Source: Bacteroidaceae bacterium (GTDB lineage: Bacteria > Bacteroidota > Bacteroidia > Bacteroidales > Barnesiellaceae_A). Taken from it: DNA of 64,000 nt. This document shows positions 18,688 through 26,382 of this stretch, in pieces (position 1 is the stretch's first letter; each line of letters begins with the position of its first letter). The position numbers were made by a program, and so were the translations under genes. The stretch lies in assembly GCA_017410245.1 (NCBI GenBank), contig JAFQRE010000017.1:1-64000 (forward strand), written 5' to 3'. The notes under the pieces are model-generated. The model worked only from the letters and a program-made list of their open reading frames with translations, made no database searches and was not told where the DNA came from.

Positions 18688-19080
18688 ATGGCATCAATTT
18701 TCAGTCGTATTGTAGCCGGAGAGATACCCTGCTACAAAGTAGCCGAGGACGACAAGTACTTTGCATTCCTCGATATCAGTCCCGTAGCAAAAGGACATAC
18801 ATTGGTTATACCCAAGCAAGAGGTCGATTATATCTTCGACTTAGATGATGATACCTATCAAGGACTTATGGCCTTTGCACGTCGAGTAGCACGAGGCTTG
18901 GAGCAAGCCGTAGAGTGTAAACGAGTAGGCGTAGCTGTAATGGGTCTTGAAGTGCCCCATACACACATACACCTTATCCCCATTACTACCGAAGGCGATA
19001 TGAACTTCTTCCGTGAGAAGTTGTCATTGCCGGCCGAAGAGATGGCTGCCATAGCCGCCCGCATTGCCGAGAAAGTGTAA
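18688..19080 (+). CDS. HIT-family nucleotide hydrolase/transferase
   Basis: 130 residues, typical of the HINT branch. The catalytic histidine triad is seen as HTHIHLIP near residues 91-98, and the N-terminal SIFSRIVAGEIPCYKVAEDD is the usual family opening. Such proteins hydrolyse nucleoside phosphoramidates or similar substrates in the cytoplasm. It follows the 5'-nucleotidase gene closely and ends before a strong terminator. Confidence 0.93.
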   Translation: MASIFSRIVAGEIPCYKVAEDDKYFAFLDISPVAKGHTLVIPKQEVDYIFDLDDDTYQGLMAFARRVARGLEQAVECKRVGVAVMGLEVPHTHIHLIPITTEGDMNFFREKLSLPAEEMAAIAARIAEKV

Positions 19081-19108
19081 TAGCCGAGTAGTAATATAGC
19101 TCATAGAT

Positions 19109-19149
19109 ACTCCTTGAGTCGAATACCCATTCGATAAAAGGAGTTTTTT
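19109..19149 (+). terminator. Terminator after HIT gene
   Basis: Outer 7-bp stem (19109-19115 with 19138-19144) plus inner 6-bp stem (19119-19124 with 19129-19134), followed by a run of six T. Confidence 0.8.
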
Positions 19150-19237
19150 GTTTGTTATAGTGTAGTCGGAGTATGAGTGCCGATGTTACCGCAGGCTCGT
19201 CAGGGAGCCTCATTAATAACAACAAAAATAGGAAATT

Positions 19238-19741
19238 ATGAGAAAATTATTGAAAAAAGTGGCTTTGGCTGTATTGTGCCTATTGCCACTATCGAGTGTG
19301 ATGGCTTTACCACGAGTTACCGAACCTGTATTTGCCCGAGGAGACAAGACAATGAGTCTGCTGCTGGGCTATGGCGATGGTTTTACGCAGAAATTGGCAT
19401 TCGATTTCAGTGCTATCGATGGGTGGTTTGCCGGTAGAGGCTCTATGGGCATAGGTGCATCGGTAGGCAATTGTATTGGAAATCATTGGAATAGGTTGTC
19501 GTTGGAGTTGACGGCCAGTCTGCACTATCAATTGGTCGATAAGCTCGATACCTATGTGAGTGTAGGTGCCGGTGGAGGTTATAAATGGTACGACCACTTG
19601 TATGGCTCGGACAAAGGGTTCTTCTCATGGAGTACCAATGCCGGTGTGCGGTGGTACTTCTCATCATCGTGGGCTCTTAATGTCGAGGCCGGCTATACGA
19701 TGGGAAGCTACATCTTGGCCGGTGTAACGTGGCGATTTTAG
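19238..19741 (+). CDS. Small outer-membrane beta-barrel protein (paralogue A)
   Basis: 167 residues, signal peptide ending near SSVMA. The mature part alternates hydrophobic and polar residues as in an eight-stranded outer-membrane barrel, with glycine-rich turns (SVGAGGGYKW) and a C-terminal aromatic strand ending in WRF, the usual outer-membrane signal. The core VDKLDTYV and VEAGYT match the protein at 20852, so the two are paralogues flanking a FISUMP lipoprotein gene. Ligand or function unknown. Confidence 0.75.
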   Translation: MRKLLKKVALAVLCLLPLSSVMALPRVTEPVFARGDKTMSLLLGYGDGFTQKLAFDFSAIDGWFAGRGSMGIGASVGNCIGNHWNRLSLELTASLHYQLVDKLDTYVSVGAGGGYKWYDHLYGSDKGFFSWSTNAGVRWYFSSSWALNVEAGYTMGSYILAGVTWRF

Positions 19742-19772
19742 TATTGAAGTAGCTTGAATTATTGAAGCATAG

Positions 19773-19816
19773 CAAGGCATAGCTCGGTATATACACAAGA
19801 GCCATGCCTTGTTTTT
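19773..19816 (+). terminator. Terminator after outer-membrane paralogue A
   Basis: Thirteen-position stem with one mismatch (19773-19785 with 19799-19811), 13-nt loop, followed by TTTTT. Confidence 0.75.
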
Positions 19817-19912
19817 TACATCGCACAACTCTATTTCAACTGAACATGAGGAGCAAAATAGTCTCTATGGCAGACGTACAAAAGTATTGCGTGAGAGAAT
19901 TGTTTATATTGA

Positions 19913-19944
19913 TTTGGTTTCTTGTATTAACCTTTATATATTTG
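19913..19944 (+). promoter_or_regulatory. Consensus promoter of FISUMP gene
   Basis: TTTG (19913-19916), 20-bp spacer, TATATTTG (19937-19944): a full match to the Bacteroidales consensus, about 33 nt before the start at 19977. Confidence 0.75.
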
Positions 19945-19976
19945 TAGGAAATATTTACATACAACAATCATACAAT

Positions 19977-20681
19977 ATGAAGAAGTATTTTACAAAGTTA
20001 TTGGCATTTATTGCAATGATACTGATGGGCATTGCACTTGTTTCTTGTGAGCCAACCGACGAGCCCGGTGGTAACGGTAATAATAATGGTAACAATGGGA
20101 ACAACAATAGCGAAAATAATGAAGGTGATAAAAAACTTGAATTGGAAACCGTCGATCTGGGTTTGCCTTCGGGGCTTTTATGGGCAACAAGTGCTGTTTA
20201 TGATATAAATGCTCGATTTGATACAGAGCGTTACAAAAATCGTAATTACTTTTCGTGGGGACGTGTTTATTCGCAGTCTATTTATTCTACACGATTGGAA
20301 GATGATGTAGAAAATATAAGTGGTAATGCGAAATATGATGTGGCAACCAACCTTTGTGGTGAAGGCTGGCGTATCCCTACCAAAGAGGAGTGGGAGGAAC
20401 TTCTTGAGCATTGTACCAAGGAAGCAGAATATCATAGTCCGTTAACACTGACATCAAAAATAAATGGTAGAACACTTATATTAGGTGCCGCGGGCTGTAT
20501 GGCAAGTTATGGGCATACGAGTAGGGGATCAGGGTGGTATTGGACGGCAACATCAAATGGGGAAAGAGAAGCATATGCTTTTACTTTTTGGCAAGGACTT
20601 CATTCATGGGAATTTGATTGTTTGTTCATTGGTGTCCATAGAAAAAGAATTGGGCCTTACAGTACACCCTGTGAAAGATAG
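19977..20681 (+). CDS. FISUMP-domain lipoprotein
   Basis: 234 residues. The start at 19977 is fixed by the promoter at 19913-19944 and by a lipoprotein signal peptide (LMGIALVSC). An Asn/Gly-rich linker follows, then a Fibrobacter succinogenes major paralogous (FISUMP) domain with its marker phrases VDLGLPSGLLWATS, YFSWGR, GWRIPTKEEWEELL and SGWYWTATS. The fold is C-type-lectin/sulfatase-modifying-factor-like, and such lipoproteins are usually surface-exposed, with unknown ligands. The gene is more AT-rich than the core genes and lies between two outer-membrane barrel paralogues but has its own promoter. Confidence 0.85.
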   Translation: MKKYFTKLLAFIAMILMGIALVSCEPTDEPGGNGNNNGNNGNNNSENNEGDKKLELETVDLGLPSGLLWATSAVYDINARFDTERYKNRNYFSWGRVYSQSIYSTRLEDDVENISGNAKYDVATNLCGEGWRIPTKEEWEELLEHCTKEAEYHSPLTLTSKINGRTLILGAAGCMASYGHTSRGSGWYWTATSNGEREAYAFTFWQGLHSWEFDCLFIGVHRKRIGPYSTPCER

Positions 20682-20766
20682 TAAATAGTTCTTGTCCCTC
20701 TTAAGGCACATGCGCAATGATGATGGCTATTTTTGTGTGAAATGTAAATAAATAAAGCTATGAAAA

Positions 20767-20798
20767 TTTGGTTTTTCTTGTTTGTTTTGCTATGTTTG
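20767..20798 (+). promoter_or_regulatory. Consensus promoter of outer-membrane paralogue B
   Basis: TTTG (20767-20770), 20-bp spacer, TATGTTTG (20791-20798); the start codon at 20852 lies about 50 nt downstream. Confidence 0.75.
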
Positions 20799-20851
20799 TA
20801 AAGTGTAAGTAGAAAAAAAGTTTAATTATTAACAATAAAAACAAGAAAGAG

Positions 20852-21337
20852 ATGAAACGATTATTTACAATTTTGCTTGCGGTAGTTATGGGAATGGTTG
20901 CCGTAGATAGTGCTAAGGCTAGTGATGTGTTTGCCAAGAACGATGTGTTGGGCTCTGTAACACTCGGTTTCGGTCATGGATTTGGTCAAAGATTTGCCAT
21001 TGACTATGGTGTGGCTGATGGTTGGCTCAACAACAAGGCTTCATTGGGTATTGGTGCCTCGTTGAATAATACTATTGGCTGGGGATTTAATTCCGATGTC
21101 CTCTCATTAATAGTAAACTGTTCTTTCCACTACCAATTTGTAGATAAACTCGATACCTATGTAGTAGCGGGTATAGGTGGCGGATTAGGTTTTGCCGGTG
21201 GCCACGTAGGTGGCGGAGTAGATTGGACCTCGGCATTAGGTGTTCGATACTATTTCTCACCTACAGTAGCTTTCAATGTTGAGGCCGGACACACCAACAG
21301 TTGTTACGTAAACATGGGTTTGACATTCCGCTTCTAA
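20852..21337 (+). CDS. Small outer-membrane beta-barrel protein (paralogue B)
   Basis: 161 residues with a signal peptide (MKRLFTILLAVVMGMVAVDSAKA). Barrel-like alternation, glycine-rich turns (VVAGIGGGLGFAGG) and a terminal FRF strand point to the outer membrane. It shares with paralogue A the blocks ADGW, GIGASL, FHYQFVDKLDTYV, GVRYYFS and NVEAGHT. It has its own consensus promoter and strong terminator. Function unknown. Confidence 0.75.
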   Translation: MKRLFTILLAVVMGMVAVDSAKASDVFAKNDVLGSVTLGFGHGFGQRFAIDYGVADGWLNNKASLGIGASLNNTIGWGFNSDVLSLIVNCSFHYQFVDKLDTYVVAGIGGGLGFAGGHVGGGVDWTSALGVRYYFSPTVAFNVEAGHTNSCYVNMGLTFRF

Positions 21338-21350
21338 GGATAAAGATTAT

Positions 21351-21389
21351 ACAACACAAAAGGCGACCATCGGTCGCCTTTTGTGTTGT
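21351..21389. terminator. Strong bidirectional terminator
   Basis: Perfect 18-bp stem (21351-21368 with 21372-21389) with a 3-nt loop. The arms carry A and T runs, so it can act on both strands, ending the outer-membrane gene and the convergent luxS gene. Confidence 0.85.
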
Positions 21390-21424
21390 TGATAACTACG
21401 ATGTTGTAGGCAAGAGTCTAACAA

Positions 21425-21907
21425 CTATATGGTAGGATATATGAGGTTTTTGTCCTCGATAACGTCAAGTACTTCGCGGAGGTATTTGTCGGCTTCCCAA
21501 CGAGCCATGGGTAGGTCATGCAGGAGGTAGTTGCCACAGTCGCGGGCAGCTTGACCGGGTACTTCGCCATCGAAGTCGCGAATGAAACGGAAGGTCTCTC
21601 GCATCAGCTCTACGATGTCGCTACTCTCAAGGTCGCCTTGCATGAGGAAGTAGTTGCCGGTGCAACAACCCATAGGCCCCCAAAATACAATCTTATCACC
21701 CCATACCGGGTGGTTGCGCAAGAAGGTTGCAGCCAAATGCTCGATGGTGTGTAGTGCGCCATAGCCAAGAGCCGGCTCACGGTTGGGCTCTTTCATGCGT
21801 ATGTCGAATGTTGTTACTACGTGTTCGCCCATATAGTCTTTGCGCGACACATATATACCTCGCAACAGGTTGAGGTGATCGATGGTGAAACTGGGTATTT
21901 TTTTCAT
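21425..21907 (-). CDS. luxS: S-ribosylhomocysteine lyase LuxS
   Basis: 160 residues, the normal length. Cleaves S-ribosylhomocysteine to homocysteine and DPD, the precursor of autoinducer-2. The metal site is visible: HTIEH (His53, His57) and DCGNYL (Cys124), with the second catalytic Cys in GCCTGNY. It lies 12 nt downstream of the gene for the preceding pathway step (MTA/SAH nucleosidase), forming a complete two-step S-adenosylhomocysteine recycling operon. Confidence 0.96.
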   Translation of the reverse strand: MKKIPSFTIDHLNLLRGIYVSRKDYMGEHVVTTFDIRMKEPNREPALGYGALHTIEHLAATFLRNHPVWGDKIVFWGPMGCCTGNYFLMQGDLESSDIVELMRETFRFIRDFDGEVPGQAARDCGNYLLHDLPMARWEADKYLREVLDVIEDKNLIYPTI

Positions 21908-21919
21908 ATCGGTGAGTTC

Positions 21920-22606
21920 TTAAAGGTTTTCGATAGTGTTGCGCAAGATGGCAAATGATTGTTGCGGAGCTGCCTCCCAGAAGTTGGTGTATTGCTCCCA
22001 ATGGTCATCAACACCCGGGGTGTCGCTGATGATGCGCATAGAGATGAACGGAATGTGGCAAATGTGGCATACTTGTGCAATGGCACCACTTTCCATATCG
22101 CAGGCCATGCCTTCGGGGAAACGAGCCTTGATGGCCTCCAACTCTTTGCGGTCGGTAATAAACTTATCGCCACTGCATATCAGTCCGCCATACACTCGCT
22201 TGCCTTCGTTGGCTTTCAGTACTTTTTCTATCAGCACCTTGTCGCCTGCAAAGCGGTCGGGTAGGCCTTGTATTTGGCCATATTCATTGCCTTCGCCACA
22301 CCATACATCGTGGTAAACGACATCGGTGCCCACTACCATATCCATGATGCGAGTCTCCTTGTCAATGCCTCCTGCCACGCCACTGTTGATGATGATGTCG
22401 GGGTGGAACTTGTCTATCAGCTCGAAGGTGCGAATGGCTGCATTGACTTTGCCTATGCCGCTCTGAGTGAGTATGATGTCATGTTTGCCGGCAACGCCTG
22501 TGATATACTCATTGCCATTGTCGGTAGTAATGGTCTTATTATTATTCAACAAGCCTACAACACAAGCAAGCTCGTCTTTCATAGCAACTATAATTCCTAT
22601 TTTCAT
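21920..22606 (-). CDS. mtnN: 5'-methylthioadenosine/S-adenosylhomocysteine nucleosidase
   Basis: 228 residues. Hydrolyses methylthioadenosine and S-adenosylhomocysteine, releasing adenine and, from SAH, the substrate of LuxS. Family motifs: MKDEL near the N-terminus (catalytic Glu region), NSGVAGGID, ACDMESGAIAQVC (substrate-binding Met-Glu) and ISDTPG (catalytic Asp). Cytoplasmic. First gene of the mtnN-luxS operon; its promoter -7 box lies inside a repeated element upstream. Confidence 0.95.
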   Translation of the reverse strand: MKIGIIVAMKDELACVVGLLNNNKTITTDNGNEYITGVAGKHDIILTQSGIGKVNAAIRTFELIDKFHPDIIINSGVAGGIDKETRIMDMVVGTDVVYHDVWCGEGNEYGQIQGLPDRFAGDKVLIEKVLKANEGKRVYGGLICSGDKFITDRKELEAIKARFPEGMACDMESGAIAQVCHICHIPFISMRIISDTPGVDDHWEQYTNFWEAAPQQSFAILRNTIENL

Positions 22607-22633
22607 TGATATTGTAATTGTTATTATCCAATT

Positions 22634-22642
22634 GCAAATATA
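22634..22642 (-). promoter_or_regulatory. -7 box of mtnN-luxS promoter
   Basis: The minus strand reads TATATTTGC, matching TAnnTTTGC, 28 nt before the mtnN start. It overlaps the proximal end of the 49-nt direct repeat. The second repeat copy has lost the final TTTGC bases, so only this copy looks functional. Confidence 0.6.
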
Positions 22643-22759
22643 GCAAAAGGTGAGTGAAGAAAGACCAAGTTTACTTGGGAATTTCTTCCGAACCGCCCTC
22701 TATATTCTATAAATATAGCAAAAGGTGAGTGAAGAAAGACTAAGTTTACTTGGGAATTT
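22636..22759 (-). repeat. Two direct copies of a 49-nt promoter-associated repeat
   Basis: Copies at 22636-22684 and 22711-22759 differ at one position only (22665 against 22740 region, C/T). Each holds the palindrome CCAAGTTTACTTGG (second copy CTAAGTTTACTTGG). Read on the minus strand, the palindrome comes first and the -7 box lies ~25 nt later, so the palindrome overlaps the -33 region of the mtnN promoter. A similar arrangement occurs at 52116-52275. Confidence 0.8.
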
Positions 22760-22814
22760 TCACAGCCAGTGCAGTATATCGTATGTTCAAGGTTTGTCTT
22801 AGAGATACGATAGC

Positions 22815-23210
22815 CTATTTGTCCAACAAGAGACCTTTGCGGTAAAGGTCGTAGTATTCCAACTCTCTCTTTACCGATTGTACGATATATAATACTACCG
22901 TGACATCATCTATGAGACCGCCTATGAGTATGTCGGGTAGGAAGTCGATGGGTGTGACAAGGTAGGCAATTGCCGCTACCGATAATAGCAATGCCCGTTT
23001 GTTGTAGTGGGTGTAGCGTTGTGTGGCTACATCGGCTATGTAGTGCAACAATAGCGATGCGCTTTCGTGAATTTTTTTCCAGCCTCGGCGATTGGCATAT
23101 TTCGTTGCCGATTGTGCCAACTCTATGAGACGTTTGGGGTCGGTGATGATGCTGCTTGCCATGCGCAACCAACGTCCTCGACGGAAGTATTGTATAATGC
23201 TCTTTTTCAT
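22815..23210 (-). CDS. DUF1232 (YkvA-type) membrane protein
   Basis: 131 residues. The central hydrophobic block ALLLSVAAIAYLVTPIDFLP, followed by GGLIDDVTVVLYI, is the DUF1232 signature and probably forms one or two membrane-associated helices. No established function. It lies 3' of the glycosyltransferase gene on the same strand (37 nt), so it may be the last gene of that unit. Confidence 0.85.
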   Translation of the reverse strand: MKKSIIQYFRRGRWLRMASSIITDPKRLIELAQSATKYANRRGWKKIHESASLLLHYIADVATQRYTHYNKRALLLSVAAIAYLVTPIDFLPDILIGGLIDDVTVVLYIVQSVKRELEYYDLYRKGLLLDK

Positions 23211-23247
23211 CTATTATATGACTATAGGACGTGGCAAAAGTTTAATC

Positions 23248-24150
23248 TTAAAGGTTTATCATGCGCTTGATGCGACGCATGGCTTTGGCCCAAAACGAGT
23301 TGGTGCGGCGGTAGTATTGTGTGAGCGAGTTGCGTCCGATGTTGCTCTCAACAATGGGCTCTATCTTGACTACCGGCAGGGGTTGTGTGTAGAGTACCGA
23401 AGAGTATAGGTTGTCGTTGCCACAATGGGTACCACTGCCATCGAGTCCTATATTGCGCACGAGCGACTTGCCTACATTGAGTGATAGTATGTCGTTGAGA
23501 AAGAGCGATGCGTTCCAGCGAATGGCCCAAGAGTTGTTTTTGCCTTCGACTTGTCGTTGCAACATGCGAGTGTAGGGATATGTGCCATTGAAGTCGAATG
23601 TGTGGGTGAGATTGCGGCGTCGCAACTCGTTGAGAAGATATGCCCCATCGGGATTGAAGTGCTTCCATGCTCTGTCCCATGTAGCCCAACCCCAGCTACC
23701 GGTAAACTTGATGAGGAATGTATCGGGCAGTGTAGGCTCTTGGGTGTACTCGCACGCATATATGTGTCCCACACGAGGCTCGTTGCTATAGGTATCAAGC
23801 GCATCGTTCATAAATTGTAGGAAGTAGGGTGCTGTGACGAGGTCGTCTTCAAGTACAATAACCCGTCCATGCTTGTTGGTTTGAGTGGTGACACCATCGA
23901 TGATGTTGCGTGCCAGACCCCAATTCTCTTTGCGCTCTATAATTTCTATTTGCTTAAATCCCTCTATGTTGTGTATAATCTCACGCACTTTCTCTACCGC
24001 ATCTCTGTCGGCTTCGTTCCGGGCAGCATCGGCATATATGTATAGTATACTCTGTGAAGCCAATGTGTTGTTTCGTAGGGCTTCGAGGGTGCTCTTCGTG
24101 TGGTCGGGGCGGTTAAAGACAAAGAGTAGTATGGGTGCAAGTGTATTCAT
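23248..24150 (-). CDS. Glycosyltransferase (GT2/GNT-I-like fold)
   Basis: 300 residues, soluble. The N-terminus APILLFVFNRPDHTKSTLEAL is the typical opening of GT-A enzymes of this group, and VIVLEDDLVTAPYFLQFM carries the metal-binding D-x-D-like EDD. A second conserved block is SWGWATWDRAW. It would transfer a sugar to a surface polysaccharide or glycan; donor and acceptor are unknown. The upstream gene ends 3 nt before its start and encodes a polysaccharide flippase, which supports a surface-glycan role. Confidence 0.85.
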   Translation of the reverse strand: MNTLAPILLFVFNRPDHTKSTLEALRNNTLASQSILYIYADAARNEADRDAVEKVREIIHNIEGFKQIEIIERKENWGLARNIIDGVTTQTNKHGRVIVLEDDLVTAPYFLQFMNDALDTYSNEPRVGHIYACEYTQEPTLPDTFLIKFTGSWGWATWDRAWKHFNPDGAYLLNELRRRNLTHTFDFNGTYPYTRMLQRQVEGKNNSWAIRWNASLFLNDILSLNVGKSLVRNIGLDGSGTHCGNDNLYSSVLYTQPLPVVKIEPIVESNIGRNSLTQYYRRTNSFWAKAMRRIKRMINL

Positions 24151-24153
24151 ACG

Positions 24154-25605
24154 TTATTTCTTCTGTGTAAGTTTTTGTTTGACGAAGGTTATCGACTCCT
24201 TGTAGATACTTACGTTTGTTATGCTCATCAATACAATGTATATAACAACAGCCACCACTATCTTGGCTGTGAATAGTAGGTAAATGTTATCGATATAGAT
24301 AGTGATATAGTGTGTAGCTATCATTGTAGCCGAGGCCATGAGGGCAAAAGGAGCAATCTCTTTCAATGCGTCTATGTATCCTACGCCGGTATATCGGCGT
24401 ATATAGTGTTGCCACACAAGCATATAGATTATGTTGAAAACAACATAGGCGCTAACCATTGTGTGAATGCCGTAAGGAGCTGTCAGTAGCAACAATACGA
24501 TTTGCAGCACACCTGTTATGATAGAGTGCCACATGATGACGTCGGATTTGCCTTGGCTTATTATCATCTGTTGGTATAGCGATAAAATGGGAAGAAAAGC
24601 TCCCCATATACACAGCAATTGCATGATGGGTACACAGTCTATCCACTTGTCGGTAACAGCTATTGTGATGAGTTGTTCACTGATAAGAGCCAACCCCAGC
24701 ATGACGGGGAATGAAATAAATGCAGTGAAACACAACATCTTGCGAAAGACCCTCTGTAGCCGTTCTTTATCGTTGTTTACCTCGGAGAGTACCGGTTGTG
24801 CCACACCTCTTATCATGCCGCTTATGAGCGATTGTCCCATTGTGCTCCACTTGTTGGCTTGGCTATAAAAGCCTACGTCCGATACCTTAAACAGCTTGCC
24901 CAGTAGTACCGAGAAGATATTCTCGTTGATGTGTCGGAAGATGTTGGTTATAAGCAATTTGATGCTAAAGTTGAGCATGGGGCGTATGGGTGCGAGGTCG
25001 ATGTTGAGTGTGGGTCGCCAGGGCGAAAAGTACCAAGCAAGCAGTGTAAAGGTAATGATGTATGTCAGGTTTTGTATGGCAATGCCCCAGTATGCCATGC
25101 CGCAGAAGGCCATTGTTACACCCGCAACCCCCGATACAACGATTGCTATGGTCTGTGCCAAAGCCGTCTCGCGCACCATCATATGCTTGAATAGGTAGGC
25201 ATAATGTGCGGTACTTGTGCTCGATATAAGGAATCCCAAAAACAGAAGTCGAGCCAGCGGTGTGAGTTGAGGCTGATTGTAAAATCGGGCTATGAGTGGT
25301 GCACCGAAAAACAGTATGATGTAGAGTATAATACCCAGTAGTGTGCTACACCAAAATACTGCATTGAAGTCGCGGTGCGATGCATCTTTTTTATTGGTAA
25401 GAGCAGCGGTAAATCCACTCTCCTTTATCGAACTTGCAATGTTGGAGAATATAATGAGCATACCCACCATACCATAGTCGCCCGGAGTGAGAAGACGTGC
25501 CAAGAAAATGCCAAATACAAGTTGTAGCAACTGTTGAATAGAGTTGCTCAACCCGCCCCATAACAGTCCTTGCGAGGTTTTACCTTTCAGTGAGTTGTCG
25601 GTCAT
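24154..25605 (-). CDS. Polysaccharide flippase (Wzx/MOP superfamily)
   Basis: 483 residues with about 12-14 predicted transmembrane helices. The opening GKTSQGLLWGGLSNSIQQLLQLVFG and the segment RLLTPGDYGMVGML are characteristic of WzxC-like members of the MOP superfamily. Expected role: moving lipid-linked oligosaccharide across the inner membrane for exopolysaccharide or O-antigen assembly. Tightly coupled to the downstream glycosyltransferase; the upstream neighbour (endonuclease III) is 11 nt away, so all three may share a transcript. Confidence 0.9.
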   Translation of the reverse strand: MTDNSLKGKTSQGLLWGGLSNSIQQLLQLVFGIFLARLLTPGDYGMVGMLIIFSNIASSIKESGFTAALTNKKDASHRDFNAVFWCSTLLGIILYIILFFGAPLIARFYNQPQLTPLARLLFLGFLISSTSTAHYAYLFKHMMVRETALAQTIAIVVSGVAGVTMAFCGMAYWGIAIQNLTYIITFTLLAWYFSPWRPTLNIDLAPIRPMLNFSIKLLITNIFRHINENIFSVLLGKLFKVSDVGFYSQANKWSTMGQSLISGMIRGVAQPVLSEVNNDKERLQRVFRKMLCFTAFISFPVMLGLALISEQLITIAVTDKWIDCVPIMQLLCIWGAFLPILSLYQQMIISQGKSDVIMWHSIITGVLQIVLLLLTAPYGIHTMVSAYVVFNIIYMLVWQHYIRRYTGVGYIDALKEIAPFALMASATMIATHYITIYIDNIYLLFTAKIVVAVVIYIVLMSITNVSIYKESITFVKQKLTQKK

Positions 25606-25616
25606 GCTCTATAGGA

Positions 25617-26276
25617 TTATTGATTGTCCTTCTCGATTTTTGATGTGCGATTGTAGTATTTACAAGCCTCGCGTAGTCCGCATTCGAGACATAAGGGACG
25701 GCGAGCCATACACACATATCGGCCATGCAATATGAGCCAATGATGAGCCTTGGGTATCAGCTCTTGAGGTATGTGCTTGACAAGTGTGCGCTCGGTTTCG
25801 AGGGGTGTCTTTGAGTTGTTGGTGAGTCCTATGCGGTTGGCTACGCGAAATACATGGGTATCTACAGCCATGGCAGCCTTACCCCACACCACCGATGCCA
25901 TGACGTTGGCAGTCTTGCGTCCCACTCCCGGGAGGCGTTGCAATGTATCTACTTCCGATGGAACTTCTCCGTCAAACTCCTCCATCAACATACGTGCCAT
26001 ACCAGCCAGATGACGAGCCTTGTTATTGGGGTACGATACACTTTTGATATACTCATAAATATCCTCCGCAGTAGCTGTGGCCATCGCCTCGGCGGTGGGA
26101 TAGGCTGCAAAGAGTGCCGGAGTAACCAGATTGACGCGCTTGTCGGTGCATTGGGCCGATAGGATTACTGCTACCAACAGCTCGAAGGGCGTGTTGTAGT
26201 GTAACTCGGTCTCGGCAACCGGCATATTGCGAGTAAACCATTCTATCACATATTGGTAGCGTTGCGATATTGTCAT
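25617..26276 (-). CDS. nth: Endonuclease III (DNA glycosylase/AP lyase)
   Basis: 219 residues. Base-excision repair enzyme removing oxidised pyrimidines. The helix-hairpin-helix LPGVGRKTANVM carries the catalytic Lys121, and the catalytic Asp139 lies in AVDTHVFRV. The C-terminal iron-sulfur loop has the exact C-x6-C-x2-C-x5-C spacing. Complete and of normal length. Confidence 0.96.
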   Translation of the reverse strand: MTISQRYQYVIEWFTRNMPVAETELHYNTPFELLVAVILSAQCTDKRVNLVTPALFAAYPTAEAMATATAEDIYEYIKSVSYPNNKARHLAGMARMLMEEFDGEVPSEVDTLQRLPGVGRKTANVMASVVWGKAAMAVDTHVFRVANRIGLTNNSKTPLETERTLVKHIPQELIPKAHHWLILHGRYVCMARRPLCLECGLREACKYYNRTSKIEKDNQ

Positions 26277-26307
26277 GATGGGCTATGTAAGTAGGTTTAT
26301 TTATATC

Positions 26308-26340
26308 AAAGACCTTAAAGCCGTCGGCTTTAAGGTCTTT
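26308..26340. terminator. Terminator between pheS and nth
   Basis: Perfect 15-bp stem (26308-26322 with 26326-26340) with a 3-nt loop; symmetric arms with A and T ends. On the minus strand it follows pheS by 43 nt. Confidence 0.75.
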
Positions 26341-26382
26341 GTTTACTGACGACTATGAGCAGTCAAAATGTTGTCTATGGGA

